DNA of 40,224 nucleotides. It comes from Tritrichomonas foetus (Eukaryota > Parabasalia > Tritrichomonadida > Tritrichomonadidae). Positions 1-10,905 of the stretch are shown here, piece by piece. The first letter of the stretch is position 1, and every line of letters begins with the position of its first letter. The stretch spans positions 1 through 40,224 of the forward strand of contig MLAK01000994.1 in assembly GCA_001839685.1 (NCBI GenBank), in the 5' to 3' direction. The notes below the pieces were generated by a model. It was not told the origin of the DNA. It saw nothing but the letters and a program-made list of their open reading frames with translations, and made no database searches. The position numbers and the translations under genes are program-made.

Positions 1-59
1 GTAATGACTCAAACATAATATATAAGAGTGATTTACTGAACTGTCTGCTTTCTGGGTTT

Positions 60-690
60 ATGAAAAAGTTTGTACAAAATATACCGATGTGTATAAACAT
101 AGTGTTTATTATGAAGGAAATGACATATCGAGGTGTTGCCCAAAACAACAAGAGATGGATTCAGCAACAAGTAGTCTTATTGGTGTTGGATATAAAGATA
201 AAAGTTTGACATTATTCATCTCCCCAATATTACGGACCTCGGTTTTACACCAAATGAACAAGATGAAGTGATGAAAGTAGCTTATATGTATGTCTTGTCG
301 ATACTATTGATGATAGTAGTTTAGACCAAAGCATGACCAAAGAATTCTATATAGATGTCGCAACAGAAAATGGGTGAAATTAAATATTAATGCAGAATTA
401 GATTTAATTGTTTTCCAAACTTAAGTAAATTGTTAATATACGTTAAAAATTATGTTTTACATAATATTCTTTAATGTTGATAATTTCCCAATTTCAATAA
501 ATTTATTGAAAAAAGTTATTTTAGGACAACATATGACAGCATTTGTTTTAAAACATGAATAAAAATTATAGAAGGAGCTAATTATAATTATAATCAAATC
601 TCTAATGATCTAGAATCTGATCGTAAAATTTAATTATCACAATTTTATTCAATTTATATTTGGTCTTTTTATCGCTTTTTGTTAAAATGA
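60..690 (+). pseudogene. degraded coding relic, possibly serpin-like
   Basis: No intact frame crosses this stretch, but protein-like pieces occur in successive plus-strand frames. One piece at 89-271 includes GYKDKSLTLFI. A second, from about 238 to 388, reads LGFTPNEQDEVMKVAY and later VDTIDDSSLDQS. A third, near 520-552, reads GQHMTAFVLKHE and then stops. The order, with a YKDxSLxLFI-like segment and later an AFVLKHE-like segment before a hydrophobic end, weakly recalls the second half of a serpin (a protease inhibitor), in which a short reactive loop follows a KAxxEV-like strand. That match is from memory of the fold pattern, not a search. Several frameshifts and stops make it non-functional. 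It could equally be a relic of another family. The window edge hides any upstream part. Confidence 0.35.
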
Positions 691-792
691 GAACTGATTA
701 TTATTCTGAAATCAATTTCTATGACGATAAAAAATTGAAAGAACTTTTTCAATAATACAAACTTTTTCAGGCAATTGAAATTTCATCTCCCA

Positions 793-805
793 TCACAAAT
801 TCGAA
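793..805 (+). promoter_or_regulatory. initiator plus CGAA start context of the USP gene
   Basis: TCACA at 793-797 fits the trichomonad initiator TCAYW, which would put +1 at 795 and give an 11-base leader. TCGAA at 801-805 abuts the ATG at 806. The same CGAA block abuts five other start codons in the window. Both the initiator and the start codon are inferred from sequence only. Confidence 0.55.
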
Positions 806-3800
806 ATGAGCTCTTCCTCATCAATGAAAACACTTGATGACTTTGAAGAAGAACTCTTATCAGGCATTGAAAACCCCGAAAAATTGATTGGAAGCAACTT
901 GAAAAAATTCTCAAAATTTATTAATCAGATTATTAAATCTCAAACAATAAAAGGGTTTTCAATCAATCAAACAACAAATTTTGTGGATAATTTTTTACCC
1001 ACTTTTATTGATAAAATATTAAATACAAGGGTTGATCAATCCATTGGAAAAGTATTGAATCCATATTTAGCAGCAATCGTTCCATTATATTCTAAATTGT
1101 TTCTTAAAAAATCTAGAAAAGAATTCTTGAAGAAGGGGAATTCTATTATCAATAAACCACAATCACCATTTTATTTATCAACATTAACTAAATGGGGACG
1201 ACAAAAAAATTATATGTCTCCATTCTATGACATTAATGTTTCAATTTTTTGTAAATCAAATGTCATACAAGAAACAACGTCCAAAATAATGAAATTAGAA
1301 TTTGATCGATATTATCATTTTTTAAAGCTTTTTCATTGTCACAGGCACTATTTTGAACAAAGACATTTGAATTCTTTCGCAAATGCTTCTATTTCATATT
1401 TTGATAATTTTTTTAAAAATATTGATAATTCCGAATTAAGAAATATTAATGAAAGAAAAACTAGCGCATCTTTCAACTATTTACTACAAATTTCACCCGA
1501 CAATTCATCAGCACATTTAAAATTAGAAAACCTTCATTTTAATCTTGCTATCAGGTACATTAAATCACAATATTTAAGTAAACGATTTTTTGGACTCTCT
1601 TTTGTAAAAAATGAATTGGATTATGGAAAAATAGACTCATTTATTTTATGTTCAACATTAGATAAAGAAATGATAATTTCTTATCTCATTGAAAATCTTC
1701 ATGATGAACTCGTTTCCGATTTTTGTTCAATTTTTCGAACTATGGCAATAAAAGGATTCATAAAAGATTCTCAGCTTTCTGCATTTTGGGTAGTTTCATG
1801 TCATCAAAGCCCTTTAATGATTGAACCTTATTTTCGTGGATTAGAACTGATTTATTCTGGCTTATCTAAATCCCAAAAACAGTGTCTTTGGGAAATCATG
1901 GCGAAATCCAATTGTTTTCCAATTGCTTCTTTAAAATTTATTAAAAAAATTGCGAATTCTGGAATTGATGATGAACAAAAAATGACTTTATTTTATGTTT
2001 TAAAACATAATTATGAAAAATGTACTGAACAAGAAGTAATAATAGCTATAACTGACGTTTTATCTTCACTTGTACCTGATAATGCGGAAATTAATTCGAA
2101 TTTACAAAAAGAATGCTTTGATTTATTACAAAAACATCAACATTTAGATTTAGCCTTATCTTTATTTAAAGCTTCCTTCAAAGCAGTTGATTCTGAGCAA
2201 GCTAGACAATGTTTTGATTTAGTTATCTCTGCAATTATTGATACAGATTTTATTCACAATTTTCAATTCTTGGAAGTTGTTGAAAAAATAATTAAAAAAA
2301 TTAAAGGAAAACTCACCAAAGAAGAATTCAATAATCTATCAAAATTATTAATATCGTTAATAAAAATTGACCCTGAGACTGTTAATAGATTCTATCATAA
2401 TATTTCTCAGCAACATTCTTTAATTTCACGTAAAATGAAACTTAAACTTTTCAATTCATTCTGCAAATTAAATTTGAATGATTTATCTTCACAGAATTTG
2501 ATAATTTTTATGTTTAATCAAATAAATGCTGATAAGTATTGTTCTGATATTGTTTCACCGAAAAAAATCCCAAATGATGCTTCACAACTTAGTGGTATTG
2601 AATCTTTATGGAATCTTTGTTTTGAGACAAATAGCTCAAAAATTGCTGATTTTTTATGCTCATTGTATTCACACTCTAAACAATTGTCAAATACTAAAAA
2701 TTTTATCAAAAAATGTATGACTTTTTCTGATTCTGTCAATGCTCTTTCTGCAGTATATCAATTATTAATTCACATTGAATCAAATATATATAAATCATCA
2801 CTTGGCATTGAAAACAACAGATTTATACCACAGACAGATTTTTATACAATTGTGTTGCATGGCGACGTAAATTTGACTTTGAATGTTCCAAATGATATAA
2901 CTTTTCTTGCATTGAGAGATAAAGTATCATTTGTATCTGGAATTGAAAGAGAACGGTTAACTTTTTATGAAGGAGTAAATCTTATCCAAACACAAAGTTT
3001 TTGTTTGTACGATAGAATGCATCTTGAAGTTAAAAAATGGAACAGCTTCATTCATAAGCTTCCTGAAGTTCAAGTTAAATTATTACCATCGACAATTTTA
3101 AGAAAACCGAAATATTTAAATAAATTATATAATTTATTATTATCTACAGATGATTCATTGGCATCTTCGGCATTCATTATTTTGAATCAAATGCCAACAC
3201 TTTCATCTGAAATTGAAATATTGACCAAAAATTCTGATTGGAATGAAATTTTTTCCCTTGAACATAAATATTTACTATTTTATAGAATTCATGCAATTGG
3301 TCATTTAGCCAATAATGCAATTAACCCAAATAATGACAGTGATAAAGAGAAAAAGAAATCCAGTGTGCACAAAGGAAATAAATGGATCAATTATTTTTAT
3401 GAATCTTGCGGTGCTAAAATACTTTTTGAAAAGGCTTTTTGTGCTTCATTTAATGCCAAAAACAGTTCGCAGCAATTTACCATATTTTTGGAAGTTTGTC
3501 TCTTATTGCTGACTAAAATTACTTCAAAACGCCTGAAAAAGCAAGTTTACTCAATCAATGTCATTGAAACAATAATTGGACAATTAATCGAAATTACATC
3601 AGATGAATATCAACATATATTAAGACTGCTCCTTCAAATATTACTTGAATTTGCTTATATTGATCCTTCATTTGTCGTCAAAAGCGATAATTTTAAAATT
3701 TTATTTAGACAGACAATTTTTTTCAACGTTCGAATCATTCGAGAATTAATAAAAAATATTGCTATTCGAGTCAATCCTTCAGAAATCCAAGAAGAATTGA

Positions 3801-6800
3801 TCTCTCTCCTTATTCCTGCAATTCGTTCCAGATGTAGTGAATATTTCACTTTATTTTTATCATTACTTCATCATGATTTTGAAAATAAAGAGTTTTTAAA
3901 GAAAAAATTATTCAAAATTTTATATCAAGAATATTCCATGCCAAGCAATGAAAATTTACATTTAATCTTTTCATTCATTCCACCAAATAGATTTTTCACA
4001 TTTGGCTTATTTTCAGCACTTTCAATTTTATTAAAAAATGATCAAAACATTCCAAATATCCCCAAACTTTTTCATTTTCTTTTAAATAATATTTTATATA
4101 ATACAGCATGCTATTATGAATTAAATAATGATTTCTTTTCTGTTTTAAAGATCCTTATTCATCAAATTCCATCATTAATAAATGAATTAATACCAAATAT
4201 GACCAAAATGATTGTTTATCATAAGATTGATAAAGTTAATATCACACATAGTTTAAGACCGCGCGGTTTAATAAATTTAGGAGCGACTTGTTATATAAAT
4301 GCATCTATTCAACAACTCTTCAATATTTCAGAATTCAAAAATTCAATATTAAATAGTAAATATAGTCTTGATTGGTTCCCTAATTTCCAATATCTGTTTG
4401 CACAGCTTCAATATTATCCAACTGATTGTGTTGACCCTTCACCATTTGTGAGAAATTGGAAATGGTACGATGGCGAAATGATTAACGTTCGTGATCAAAT
4501 GGATGCTTGTGAATTTATTGATCTGCTAATGAGTCGATTATCTGATATCGTTCCCGGCTGTGATAATTGTTTCAAAGGAATTATTTACCATGAAGTTATT
4601 GGTGATCAAGTTGATTATCATTCTGAATCAATAGAAAATTTTATAACATTTCCATTGGATGTGAAAGATCACTCAAATGTTGAAGAGTCTCTTAAAACTT
4701 TTCTATTACCAGATGAATTTAATGGAAACAATCAATACAACGCCGAAGGAATTGGAAAAATAAATGCAAAAAGATATCACAGATTGTTAAAAGCACCTGA
4801 AGTTCTAATTCTACAATTTAAACGATTCACATATTCGTTACTAAATGGTGAACGAGAAAAATTGAACAGCAAATATGATTTTCCATTAGAACTTGATCTT
4901 ACTTCAATCATGAAAGATCAAAACTATTCAAACGATATCAGCTATTCTAATGGTAAAAGCAATCCAAATATTTATGATCTTATTGGAGTTCAAATGCATA
5001 TGGGTGATGCGTTGACTGGACATTATTATTCATATTGCAATAATGGTGACAATTGGTATACATATGATGATACTTTTGTTAAGAAGTTTGATCCAAATAG
5101 ACTCAAATATGTTGCATGCGGTGGAATTCGACAATCAGGATATGGTGAACCACAAGGATTAAGAATAGAAAATAATGAAAGTGCATATCTCCTTTTTTAT
5201 AGGAAAAGATCATCAGCTAAGAGTATTAATGAAAATCCCGATATTAATTCTGAAATTGGAGGAAAACTTCTTGATGATATTTCTCAACTAATTATGCATG
5301 ACATCACTTCAAATCCTGAATACACCAATTTCTTAATGGAAGTAAGTGATATTTCAACAGATGATGAATTTAAATATAAATATCTCAAAGTATTCTTAAA
5401 TGAATGTATTGAAGAAAACTTAAGAATACAAATTTTACATCAATTGAATGAACTTTTATTAAAATCATCAAAAATTGCTTCCATATTTCTAAGTGATTTC
5501 GAGTTACATCAAAAATACCTTATTTGTGACGATTCTGAAATCATTAGATACAACTATTCTTCATTAATTAATCTGGCAATTGATCAAAATCTTAAATCAT
5601 CTCATAAATATCTAGAATTTGTTCAAAATCACTTATCATCTGATTCACAAATTAACCGTAATGAATTAGGGTTACCAATTATTCACATCCTCAAAAAAGA
5701 TAAAAATTTGATTGAAGGTGAAAAATGGTTAAACAATATTATAGCGTATATCCAGAAACTTCTAAGTAATACTCAAATTTTATTAGAGGAAAGTAATTTT
5801 AGTTCTATGTTAGATGTGATTAGTTTATTGTTAAATGAAAATAATATGAAAGAAAAATATCAAAATAAAATTTTGTCAACGGAATTTTTAACAGGAATGT
5901 TCAAATCAAAGTATAATTCCAATTCTTTGTATGAATTATTACTTCTTTTCTTCAAAAATAATACATCACTTACAATGGAATTCTTTACATCAATGAAATC
6001 AAAATGGACGGATATCTCATCTTACGCAGCAGCCTGTTATTTCACACTTCTTGTATTAATTAATGGTCAAGCTGCATACTCTCAAATAGAATTGTTCTTT
6101 AAAACAATTGATAAACGAAAACCTGAATACATTGAATTGTTCATCAACGAACTTGGAAAAAAGTTTTCTAATACTGATAACCAGATCATTGATATGAAGG
6201 AAGACCAAATTAATGATTGTAATGAATGCCTGAATGTGCGAAAGAGTGAAATACTTTTGGCTGAAACATTTTTAACATTCTCAAAATTGTGGATAAAACC
6301 ATTTTTATTTTCATTATCTGAAAGAGTAAGAAAATCATTGAATGCTTTATTCGATACTATATTTATCGAAGAATCACAAATAATAAAACTCAGTACCTTT
6401 TTGATTAAAAATTTGCAGCTTTTAGAAAATTCAATTATCGAACGGAATAATAAACGATCTACTTTCTATTCACAAGGTGTAAATGTTTCGAAAATGCTTC
6501 CATATGCTTCATATTTCGATTTACTTGAAATGAATGTATCAAAAAGTCAAGTGTCAAAAGATTTATTCATAAAATCATCAAAAGAAGTGATTGATTGTTT
6601 CAAAAAATTGGGTTCAATTGATAATTATAGAAATGAAATAATGCGCTATTTGCTTTCTTTTCTTCAGAAAACACTTGGTGATCGTAATTCTGAGTTTTTC
6701 ATTTCATCTAAAAGCTATTCAATAATGCTTAGAAGTTTGTCACACATGTCATTTGATGTTTCATCAAGAATGTCATCAATCAATGATTTTTCAAATTTGG

Positions 6801-8044
6801 TATATATTACACCAATTTCTTGTATGAGCAAATTAATCAAATCCAAAATCTTTGATAAAGTATTTTCTTATTGCATTTATTCATCCCGTAATTTCCCGCC
6901 AGAACTTATTGAACACATTATCCAAAATATCAAAAATTCAGATTCGAAGAAAGTTGCCTCAGTTTTATGGTCTGATGATTCATTTCGACGAAATTCTTCA
7001 AATTCTCCTCTTTTTTATACAATTTCAGAATTTCTTTTGAAAAATTTCCCAGAACTCGCAGAATCATTTATGAAAATGAATCTTTGGAACCATATTTTAC
7101 ATGTTATCTGTAAAAATATTTTCACTAAAGATGATGAATTTGGTTCAATTGCATCGAATCAAATTCATACTTTATCAACATTTTTCGAATCGGTTTTATT
7201 GATTCAAAATAAAATAAAACCCAAGGTTTTTGATGAATTTTTAGCAAAACTGAATGATTCTTTCTCGAAAATTCAAAATATTTCTGAACGAATTTTCGAT
7301 AAAAGAACCAAAAATAACGTTTTTGAATCAATTGTTCAATTTTTAATAATTCTTTATAAATTGAATAAAGGATATCATACAATGATCACAAATTTGTTTT
7401 CTAAAAGCATAATCTCAAATGTTTCTCCAGATAATACCAAAAGTAGTTTCGAAATTATTAAATTTATGATAGAAATATATAAAAATCAAAAATCTGAACA
7501 ATATAATTTTAAAATTTATGAAATGTTGATAAATGAAATGAAAAAGCTAATCGAACATCAAAATGATTTCAAGAATCAAAAAGAAATATTGGATTTTTTG
7601 GTAAATGAAATTAATAAAATTTTTTTAGCAAATAATTCCTTGCAAAGTGAAGAAAAGTTAAACGAATTAAATGATAACTTGCTTGGATTTTTTGAAAATT
7701 ACAAAAAAGTGAATTTTTTCACATCAGAAATAAATCGAATTTTATTCAAGCTTGGAAAAGAAAAAATTGAATTGTGGGCTTCAAAATGTGTTAAATCATT
7801 ATCTCATCAAATCAAAAGAATCATTAAACAAAATGAATTAAACAAAGCGAATAACTTAGAGATGGAAATTGAAGATTTGAAAAAAGGTTTCGATTTTCTA
7901 TCTATTTTCGGGGAAAACAATCCTGAAACAAAAATGAAACTAAAGTTGACTGAAAAAGAAATGAAAAAACTCCAAAAATTGAGACAAAACAAAAATCATC
8001 AAATATTTGAAGAGTTTTGTCTTTTAATCAAGGCCAACATTTGA
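806..8044 (+). CDS. giant ubiquitin carboxyl-terminal hydrolase (USP9X/24/34-like)
   Basis: A 2412-residue protein predicted to cleave ubiquitin from substrates (peptidase C19). The USP core spans roughly residues 1150-1465. The Cys box is GLINLGATCYINA with nucleophile Cys1162. The His box is GHYYSYCNN with His1406, followed by WYTYDDTFV, which supplies the usual Asp. The core ends with SAYLLFYRKR. The ACGG segment after the His box resembles the FGG found at this point in USP9X and USP24. About 1150 residues of helix-rich, ARM/HEAT-like sequence precede the core and about 940 follow it. A ubiquitin-like segment lies at about 678-745 (IVLHGDVNLTLNV to LEVKKW). Size and layout match the USP9X/USP24/USP34 group rather than small USPs. 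The start has a good initiator 11 bases upstream. Catalytic residues are intact, so the enzyme is probably active. Its substrate is unknown. Confidence 0.9.
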   Translation: MSSSSSMKTLDDFEEELLSGIENPEKLIGSNLKKFSKFINQIIKSQTIKGFSINQTTNFVDNFLPTFIDKILNTRVDQSIGKVLNPYLAAIVPLYSKLFLKKSRKEFLKKGNSIINKPQSPFYLSTLTKWGRQKNYMSPFYDINVSIFCKSNVIQETTSKIMKLEFDRYYHFLKLFHCHRHYFEQRHLNSFANASISYFDNFFKNIDNSELRNINERKTSASFNYLLQISPDNSSAHLKLENLHFNLAIRYIKSQYLSKRFFGLSFVKNELDYGKIDSFILCSTLDKEMIISYLIENLHDELVSDFCSIFRTMAIKGFIKDSQLSAFWVVSCHQSPLMIEPYFRGLELIYSGLSKSQKQCLWEIMAKSNCFPIASLKFIKKIANSGIDDEQKMTLFYVLKHNYEKCTEQEVIIAITDVLSSLVPDNAEINSNLQKECFDLLQKHQHLDLALSLFKASFKAVDSEQARQCFDLVISAIIDTDFIHNFQFLEVVEKIIKKIKGKLTKEEFNNLSKLLISLIKIDPETVNRFYHNISQQHSLISRKMKLKLFNSFCKLNLNDLSSQNLIIFMFNQINADKYCSDIVSPKKIPNDASQLSGIESLWNLCFETNSSKIADFLCSLYSHSKQLSNTKNFIKKCMTFSDSVNALSAVYQLLIHIESNIYKSSLGIENNRFIPQTDFYTIVLHGDVNLTLNVPNDITFLALRDKVSFVSGIERERLTFYEGVNLIQTQSFCLYDRMHLEVKKWNSFIHKLPEVQVKLLPSTILRKPKYLNKLYNLLLSTDDSLASSAFIILNQMPTLSSEIEILTKNSDWNEIFSLEHKYLLFYRIHAIGHLANNAINPNNDSDKEKKKSSVHKGNKWINYFYESCGAKILFEKAFCASFNAKNSSQQFTIFLEVCLLLLTKITSKRLKKQVYSINVIETIIGQLIEITSDEYQHILRLLLQILLEFAYIDPSFVVKSDNFKILFRQTIFFNVRIIRELIKNIAIRVNPSEIQEELISLLIPAIRSRCSEYFTLFLSLLHHDFENKEFLKKKLFKILYQEYSMPSNENLHLIFSFIPPNRFFTFGLFSALSILLKNDQNIPNIPKLFHFLLNNILYNTACYYELNNDFFSVLKILIHQIPSLINELIPNMTKMIVYHKIDKVNITHSLRPRGLINLGATCYINASIQQLFNISEFKNSILNSKYSLDWFPNFQYLFAQLQYYPTDCVDPSPFVRNWKWYDGEMINVRDQMDACEFIDLLMSRLSDIVPGCDNCFKGIIYHEVIGDQVDYHSESIENFITFPLDVKDHSNVEESLKTFLLPDEFNGNNQYNAEGIGKINAKRYHRLLKAPEVLILQFKRFTYSLLNGEREKLNSKYDFPLELDLTSIMKDQNYSNDISYSNGKSNPNIYDLIGVQMHMGDALTGHYYSYCNNGDNWYTYDDTFVKKFDPNRLKYVACGGIRQSGYGEPQGLRIENNESAYLLFYRKRSSAKSINENPDINSEIGGKLLDDISQLIMHDITSNPEYTNFLMEVSDISTDDEFKYKYLKVFLNECIEENLRIQILHQLNELLLKSSKIASIFLSDFELHQKYLICDDSEIIRYNYSSLINLAIDQNLKSSHKYLEFVQNHLSSDSQINRNELGLPIIHILKKDKNLIEGEKWLNNIIAYIQKLLSNTQILLEESNFSSMLDVISLLLNENNMKEKYQNKILSTEFLTGMFKSKYNSNSLYELLLLFFKNNTSLTMEFFTSMKSKWTDISSYAAACYFTLLVLINGQAAYSQIELFFKTIDKRKPEYIELFINELGKKFSNTDNQIIDMKEDQINDCNECLNVRKSEILLAETFLTFSKLWIKPFLFSLSERVRKSLNALFDTIFIEESQIIKLSTFLIKNLQLLENSIIERNNKRSTFYSQGVNVSKMLPYASYFDLLEMNVSKSQVSKDLFIKSSKEVIDCFKKLGSIDNYRNEIMRYLLSFLQKTLGDRNSEFFISSKSYSIMLRSLSHMSFDVSSRMSSINDFSNLVYITPISCMSKLIKSKIFDKVFSYCIYSSRNFPPELIEHIIQNIKNSDSKKVASVLWSDDSFRRNSSNSPLFYTISEFLLKNFPELAESFMKMNLWNHILHVICKNIFTKDDEFGSIASNQIHTLSTFFESVLLIQNKIKPKVFDEFLAKLNDSFSKIQNISERIFDKRTKNNVFESIVQFLIILYKLNKGYHTMITNLFSKSIISNVSPDNTKSSFEIIKFMIEIYKNQKSEQYNFKIYEMLINEMKKLIEHQNDFKNQKEILDFLVNEINKIFLANNSLQSEEKLNELNDNLLGFFENYKKVNFFTSEINRILFKLGKEKIELWASKCVKSLSHQIKRIIKQNELNKANNLEMEIEDLKKGFDFLSIFGENNPETKMKLKLTEKEMKKLQKLRQNKNHQIFEEFCLLIKANI

Positions 8045-8398
8045 AAAATCACCCAGTGATTTGTTTTGGAATTTCTACATTAAAAATGTTTGTATTGTTG
8101 AATCTTTTCTTTCTTGTTTTAGCAAAATCAATTTTAAACTATATGCATTTAATATTTACTCAAAACTCATATTACATAAGCCAATAGCCAAAAGCATCAC
8201 CCAAATTAATATATTTTCTAAAATACATTTCAAAATCAACATGAATAATATCATCGATAATAATATATCTCTTTTCAGTTAAGGAATGCTGTGTGACAAA
8301 AACGATTGTTTTTTCCAACTTCTTGATATAATTTCTTATAACTGAAAACGGTTATTTAAGGTCAATTTTCTAGAAAAATTGTCACTTTTGTTAGATTC
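8045..8398. other. intergenic region between USP and BTB-like genes
   Basis: AT-rich DNA with no credible gene; the 73-codon frame at 8061-8282 has no recognisable content. TCACT at 8382-8386 fits the trichomonad initiator and would give the next gene a 15-base leader. Confidence 0.5.
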
Positions 8399-9187
8399 AT
8401 GCTAAATGGTGTTTTTTCAATGAATATTTCAAAGTCTCATCAAAGCACGAACATTGTTTATTCTTCAAGTAAAGATGGTATTATTAATTTATCTGTGAAT
8501 CCGATATTGTTATCCAAATATTCGGATTATTTTTGTCAGCTTTATTTTCCCGAGAAGTTATCTCGTATCAAAATATATGATAAATATAGTAAAGATATAT
8601 TTAAAACATTTATCGATCTATGTCAAGAAATTGAAGTGAAGATCACTCAAAAAACACTTTTTAAACTAGATAAACTTGCAATTAAATGGAGAGCTCCAGA
8701 AATCTCACACTATTTGAATCAAAAAATGTGTGAAATTACTGATCAGCCATCTTTTTGTTTAAATGTATTCCAGCATCAGATTAAATATAAACGAGATATA
8801 AAAATATCAACAAGAAATGTTGCTTTTCATTTAAAATTTTTTCTTGGTGAAAATTTTGACGAGAAAAATCAATATTTGGCGTATTTTTTAGATTTAGATG
8901 CAAATTTTATATCAGAATTATTTAAACTTTCCAAAAAATTAAATCCACTAAATCCAATTTCTGATATTTTCATTTGTAGTTTTTTTATGAATTTTTCAAA
9001 AAGAAAGAACTTTACTTTTGAATGTGTAAACTTGTTAAAGTCAGTAGAATTTCAGTATTTGGAATATAGCCTTCTTTTTGATGTTCATGAATTTTTAATT
9101 GATAACTTTAAAATAAATATATTAAGTGTTTATTTACCTCCACTAGAGAATCCCAATTTTAGTTCAGATGAAAATGAAAACGAGTGA
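8399..9187 (+). CDS. BTB/POZ-like protein
   Basis: A 262-residue protein. The first ~110 residues follow the divergent BTB/POZ pattern common in trichomonads. INLSVNPILLSKYSDYF resembles the strand and helix usually read as 'hydrophobic-N-x-x-L-L-x-x-S-x-x-F'. It is followed by a beta segment (RIKIYDKYSKDIFKTF) and a helix ending in LDKLAIKWRAPEISHYL. BTB proteins oligomerise and often bring substrates to cullin-3 ubiquitin ligases. Whether this one does is unknown. No kelch, BACK or ankyrin repeats are evident in the rest, which is helical and ends in an acidic tail (SSDENENE). The ATG at 8399 has a TCACT initiator 15 bases upstream. A second in-frame Met lies 7 codons later. The family call is moderate because divergent BTB domains are hard to recognise by eye. 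Confidence 0.5.
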   Translation: MLNGVFSMNISKSHQSTNIVYSSSKDGIINLSVNPILLSKYSDYFCQLYFPEKLSRIKIYDKYSKDIFKTFIDLCQEIEVKITQKTLFKLDKLAIKWRAPEISHYLNQKMCEITDQPSFCLNVFQHQIKYKRDIKISTRNVAFHLKFFLGENFDEKNQYLAYFLDLDANFISELFKLSKKLNPLNPISDIFICSFFMNFSKRKNFTFECVNLLKSVEFQYLEYSLLFDVHEFLIDNFKINILSVYLPPLENPNFSSDENENE

Positions 9188-9579
9188 AATTCCAGAAATT
9201 AAAATTTATTTTTGACCAAAGATTCTCAAGATGAAAATGAGATGGAAACGCAATATGAAATGAATTATTTTATGAACTTATAATGAATAAAAAAGATTTG
9301 TTTGCAAGGCTTTTATTTCATATATAATAATTATCATATTTAACAATTCTCATATTTAACAATTATTATACTTAAATATTTAACTATTCATTTTTACATA
9401 TCTTTTACCATAGAGCTTCTTACGTAAAATGAGATGATGTGTCCTAACAATGAAAATTAACACACAAAACATGTTCATTATGAATGCATGTTTTTATTGG
9501 GTAGATATACATTCATAAATCTTTATTTTTGATATGGGATTGACAGTGTTGTTAGCAACCTTGAACTTCTTGAAATCAG
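9188..9579. other. intergenic, AT-rich
   Basis: No gene is supported. Near-repeats of 'ttatcatatttaacaattctcat' type occur at about 9328-9380, a short tandem duplication of a TTTAACAATT unit. Confidence 0.4.
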
Positions 9580-9867
9580 ATGGAAAGTTTCATCTGGCAT
9601 TTTCATTCTTTCAACTATTTTGAATATATAAATTTGAAGAACAGAAATAGTTTTGGATATGAAATTGATAAAACATACTTATTAATCGATTTTTTGCATT
9701 ATTATCGTGAATTAACCGCTAAAAATTCTCACGAAGAAGCAGGATTAAAAATCTTTATTTTTAAAACCAAAAAATGTAATTCATTCTTGAATTTGTTGTT
9801 ATCTGAATATTTATTTAATTTATTGGTAAACCTGCTCTGTTCTCTTCCGTTATTATTGCATTATTAA
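9580..9867 (+). CDS. doubtful small ORF, possibly a gene relic
   Basis: A 95-codon frame beginning with ATG. Its product is hydrophobic at the end (LLVNLLCSLPLLLHY) and has a more ordinary middle (FLHYYRELTAKNSHEEAG). No initiator or CGAA block precedes it. Downstream, the three frames hold further short protein-like runs (for example FEVQNCTERSYDSFNSLRR near 9900-9955, then a stop) separated by stops, which suggests a decayed gene rather than a working small one. I do not recognise the family. The frame may also be chance in AT-rich DNA. Confidence 0.2.
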   Translation: MESFIWHFHSFNYFEYINLKNRNSFGYEIDKTYLLIDFLHYYRELTAKNSHEEAGLKIFIFKTKKCNSFLNLLLSEYLFNLLVNLLCSLPLLLHY

Positions 9868-10905
9868 AATCTCATAATAATCAATTCAAAAATTGATTTT
9901 GAAGTTCAAAATTGTACAGAAAGATCATATGATTCTTTTAATTCATTAAGAAGATAAACTAAATCTCTGTTTTCAAAAAAAATTCAGTTGAGAAATCTCT
10001 TGAGTGAATACTATCATTTTTTGAATAACTATTCAATCAATTGACAACTTTAAATTCATCGTTTTATGTTGTTTATTTTTCAATTGAATAAAATCGTGAA
10101 ACTCAGTAAAATATCGGCTAAATAAAGTATAGATTTTTTGAAATATTAATTGAATCATTGAAATGTTATATATTTTTGAAATAAATATCTGAATTATTTG
10201 AATGTCTTAAAAAAATAAATTTTTTTTAGATCAAATCATTCAGTCGAGGATTCCAAATTTGGAAACGATTTATGTCAATAATAAGATTTGACACAATGTC
10301 ACTGTGATGATTAAGGTTGTAAATATTTAACTTTTTCATATGATTATTTTATCCAACACTTTTTTTCTCCGAATTTTCCTTTTATGAAAATATTTTGAGA
10401 GTTTTGTTCACAAATATTGAAATGGAAAACTCCTATATTATTCATTTCGAAATTGATAAGGAATGATTCAAAAATATTTGTCATGGCTGATCCATTAGTA
10501 ATAATATTTATTGTACTTGACGTAAAATCCCAGAAAAATTCGACTTTGCCGGATCATCATTTTTATTAATCAACTTTCAATTTTATTTCTATATGTCTCT
10601 CAAATATTCATTCGAATTTCTGTGGTTATAACCATTCATATTTCAGAATTGTGAATTTGAGCGAAAAAAAGACATTAATATCGATCAAGAATTCGTGTAA
10701 ATAACTCTTTGATATCAAAACTGAACAGAATAGTGTTAATCAGAATTCAGAAATCACTCAATTACTTTTGAATAACAAATCAAACGATTTGACACTATTT
10801 GAATTAAACATTGAATTTTTGGGAATGTAAAAGTTTTTATTTTTGTGAGATCCATTTTTCAATAGAGTACTTTTTGAGGCAAATCTTTTCAGGCCATTTC
10901 ACAAA
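9868..10905. other. gene-poor stretch, possible decayed coding DNA
   Basis: Every frame is broken by frequent stops, and no RNA gene or ordered repeat is visible. At the right edge, TCACA at 10899-10903 is a good trichomonad initiator with +1 at 10901, only five bases before the Myb gene start. Confidence 0.4.

Noticed and set aside
284..296. GTATGT near 288 as a 5' splice site that might rescue the left-edge relic
   Set aside because: No CTAAC-AG partner downstream, and the relic has further breaks that one intron cannot remove.
9440..9475. ATTAACACACAAAAC as a possible intron end
   Set aside because: Close to ACTAACACACAG but lacks the AG, and no frame on either side needs joining.
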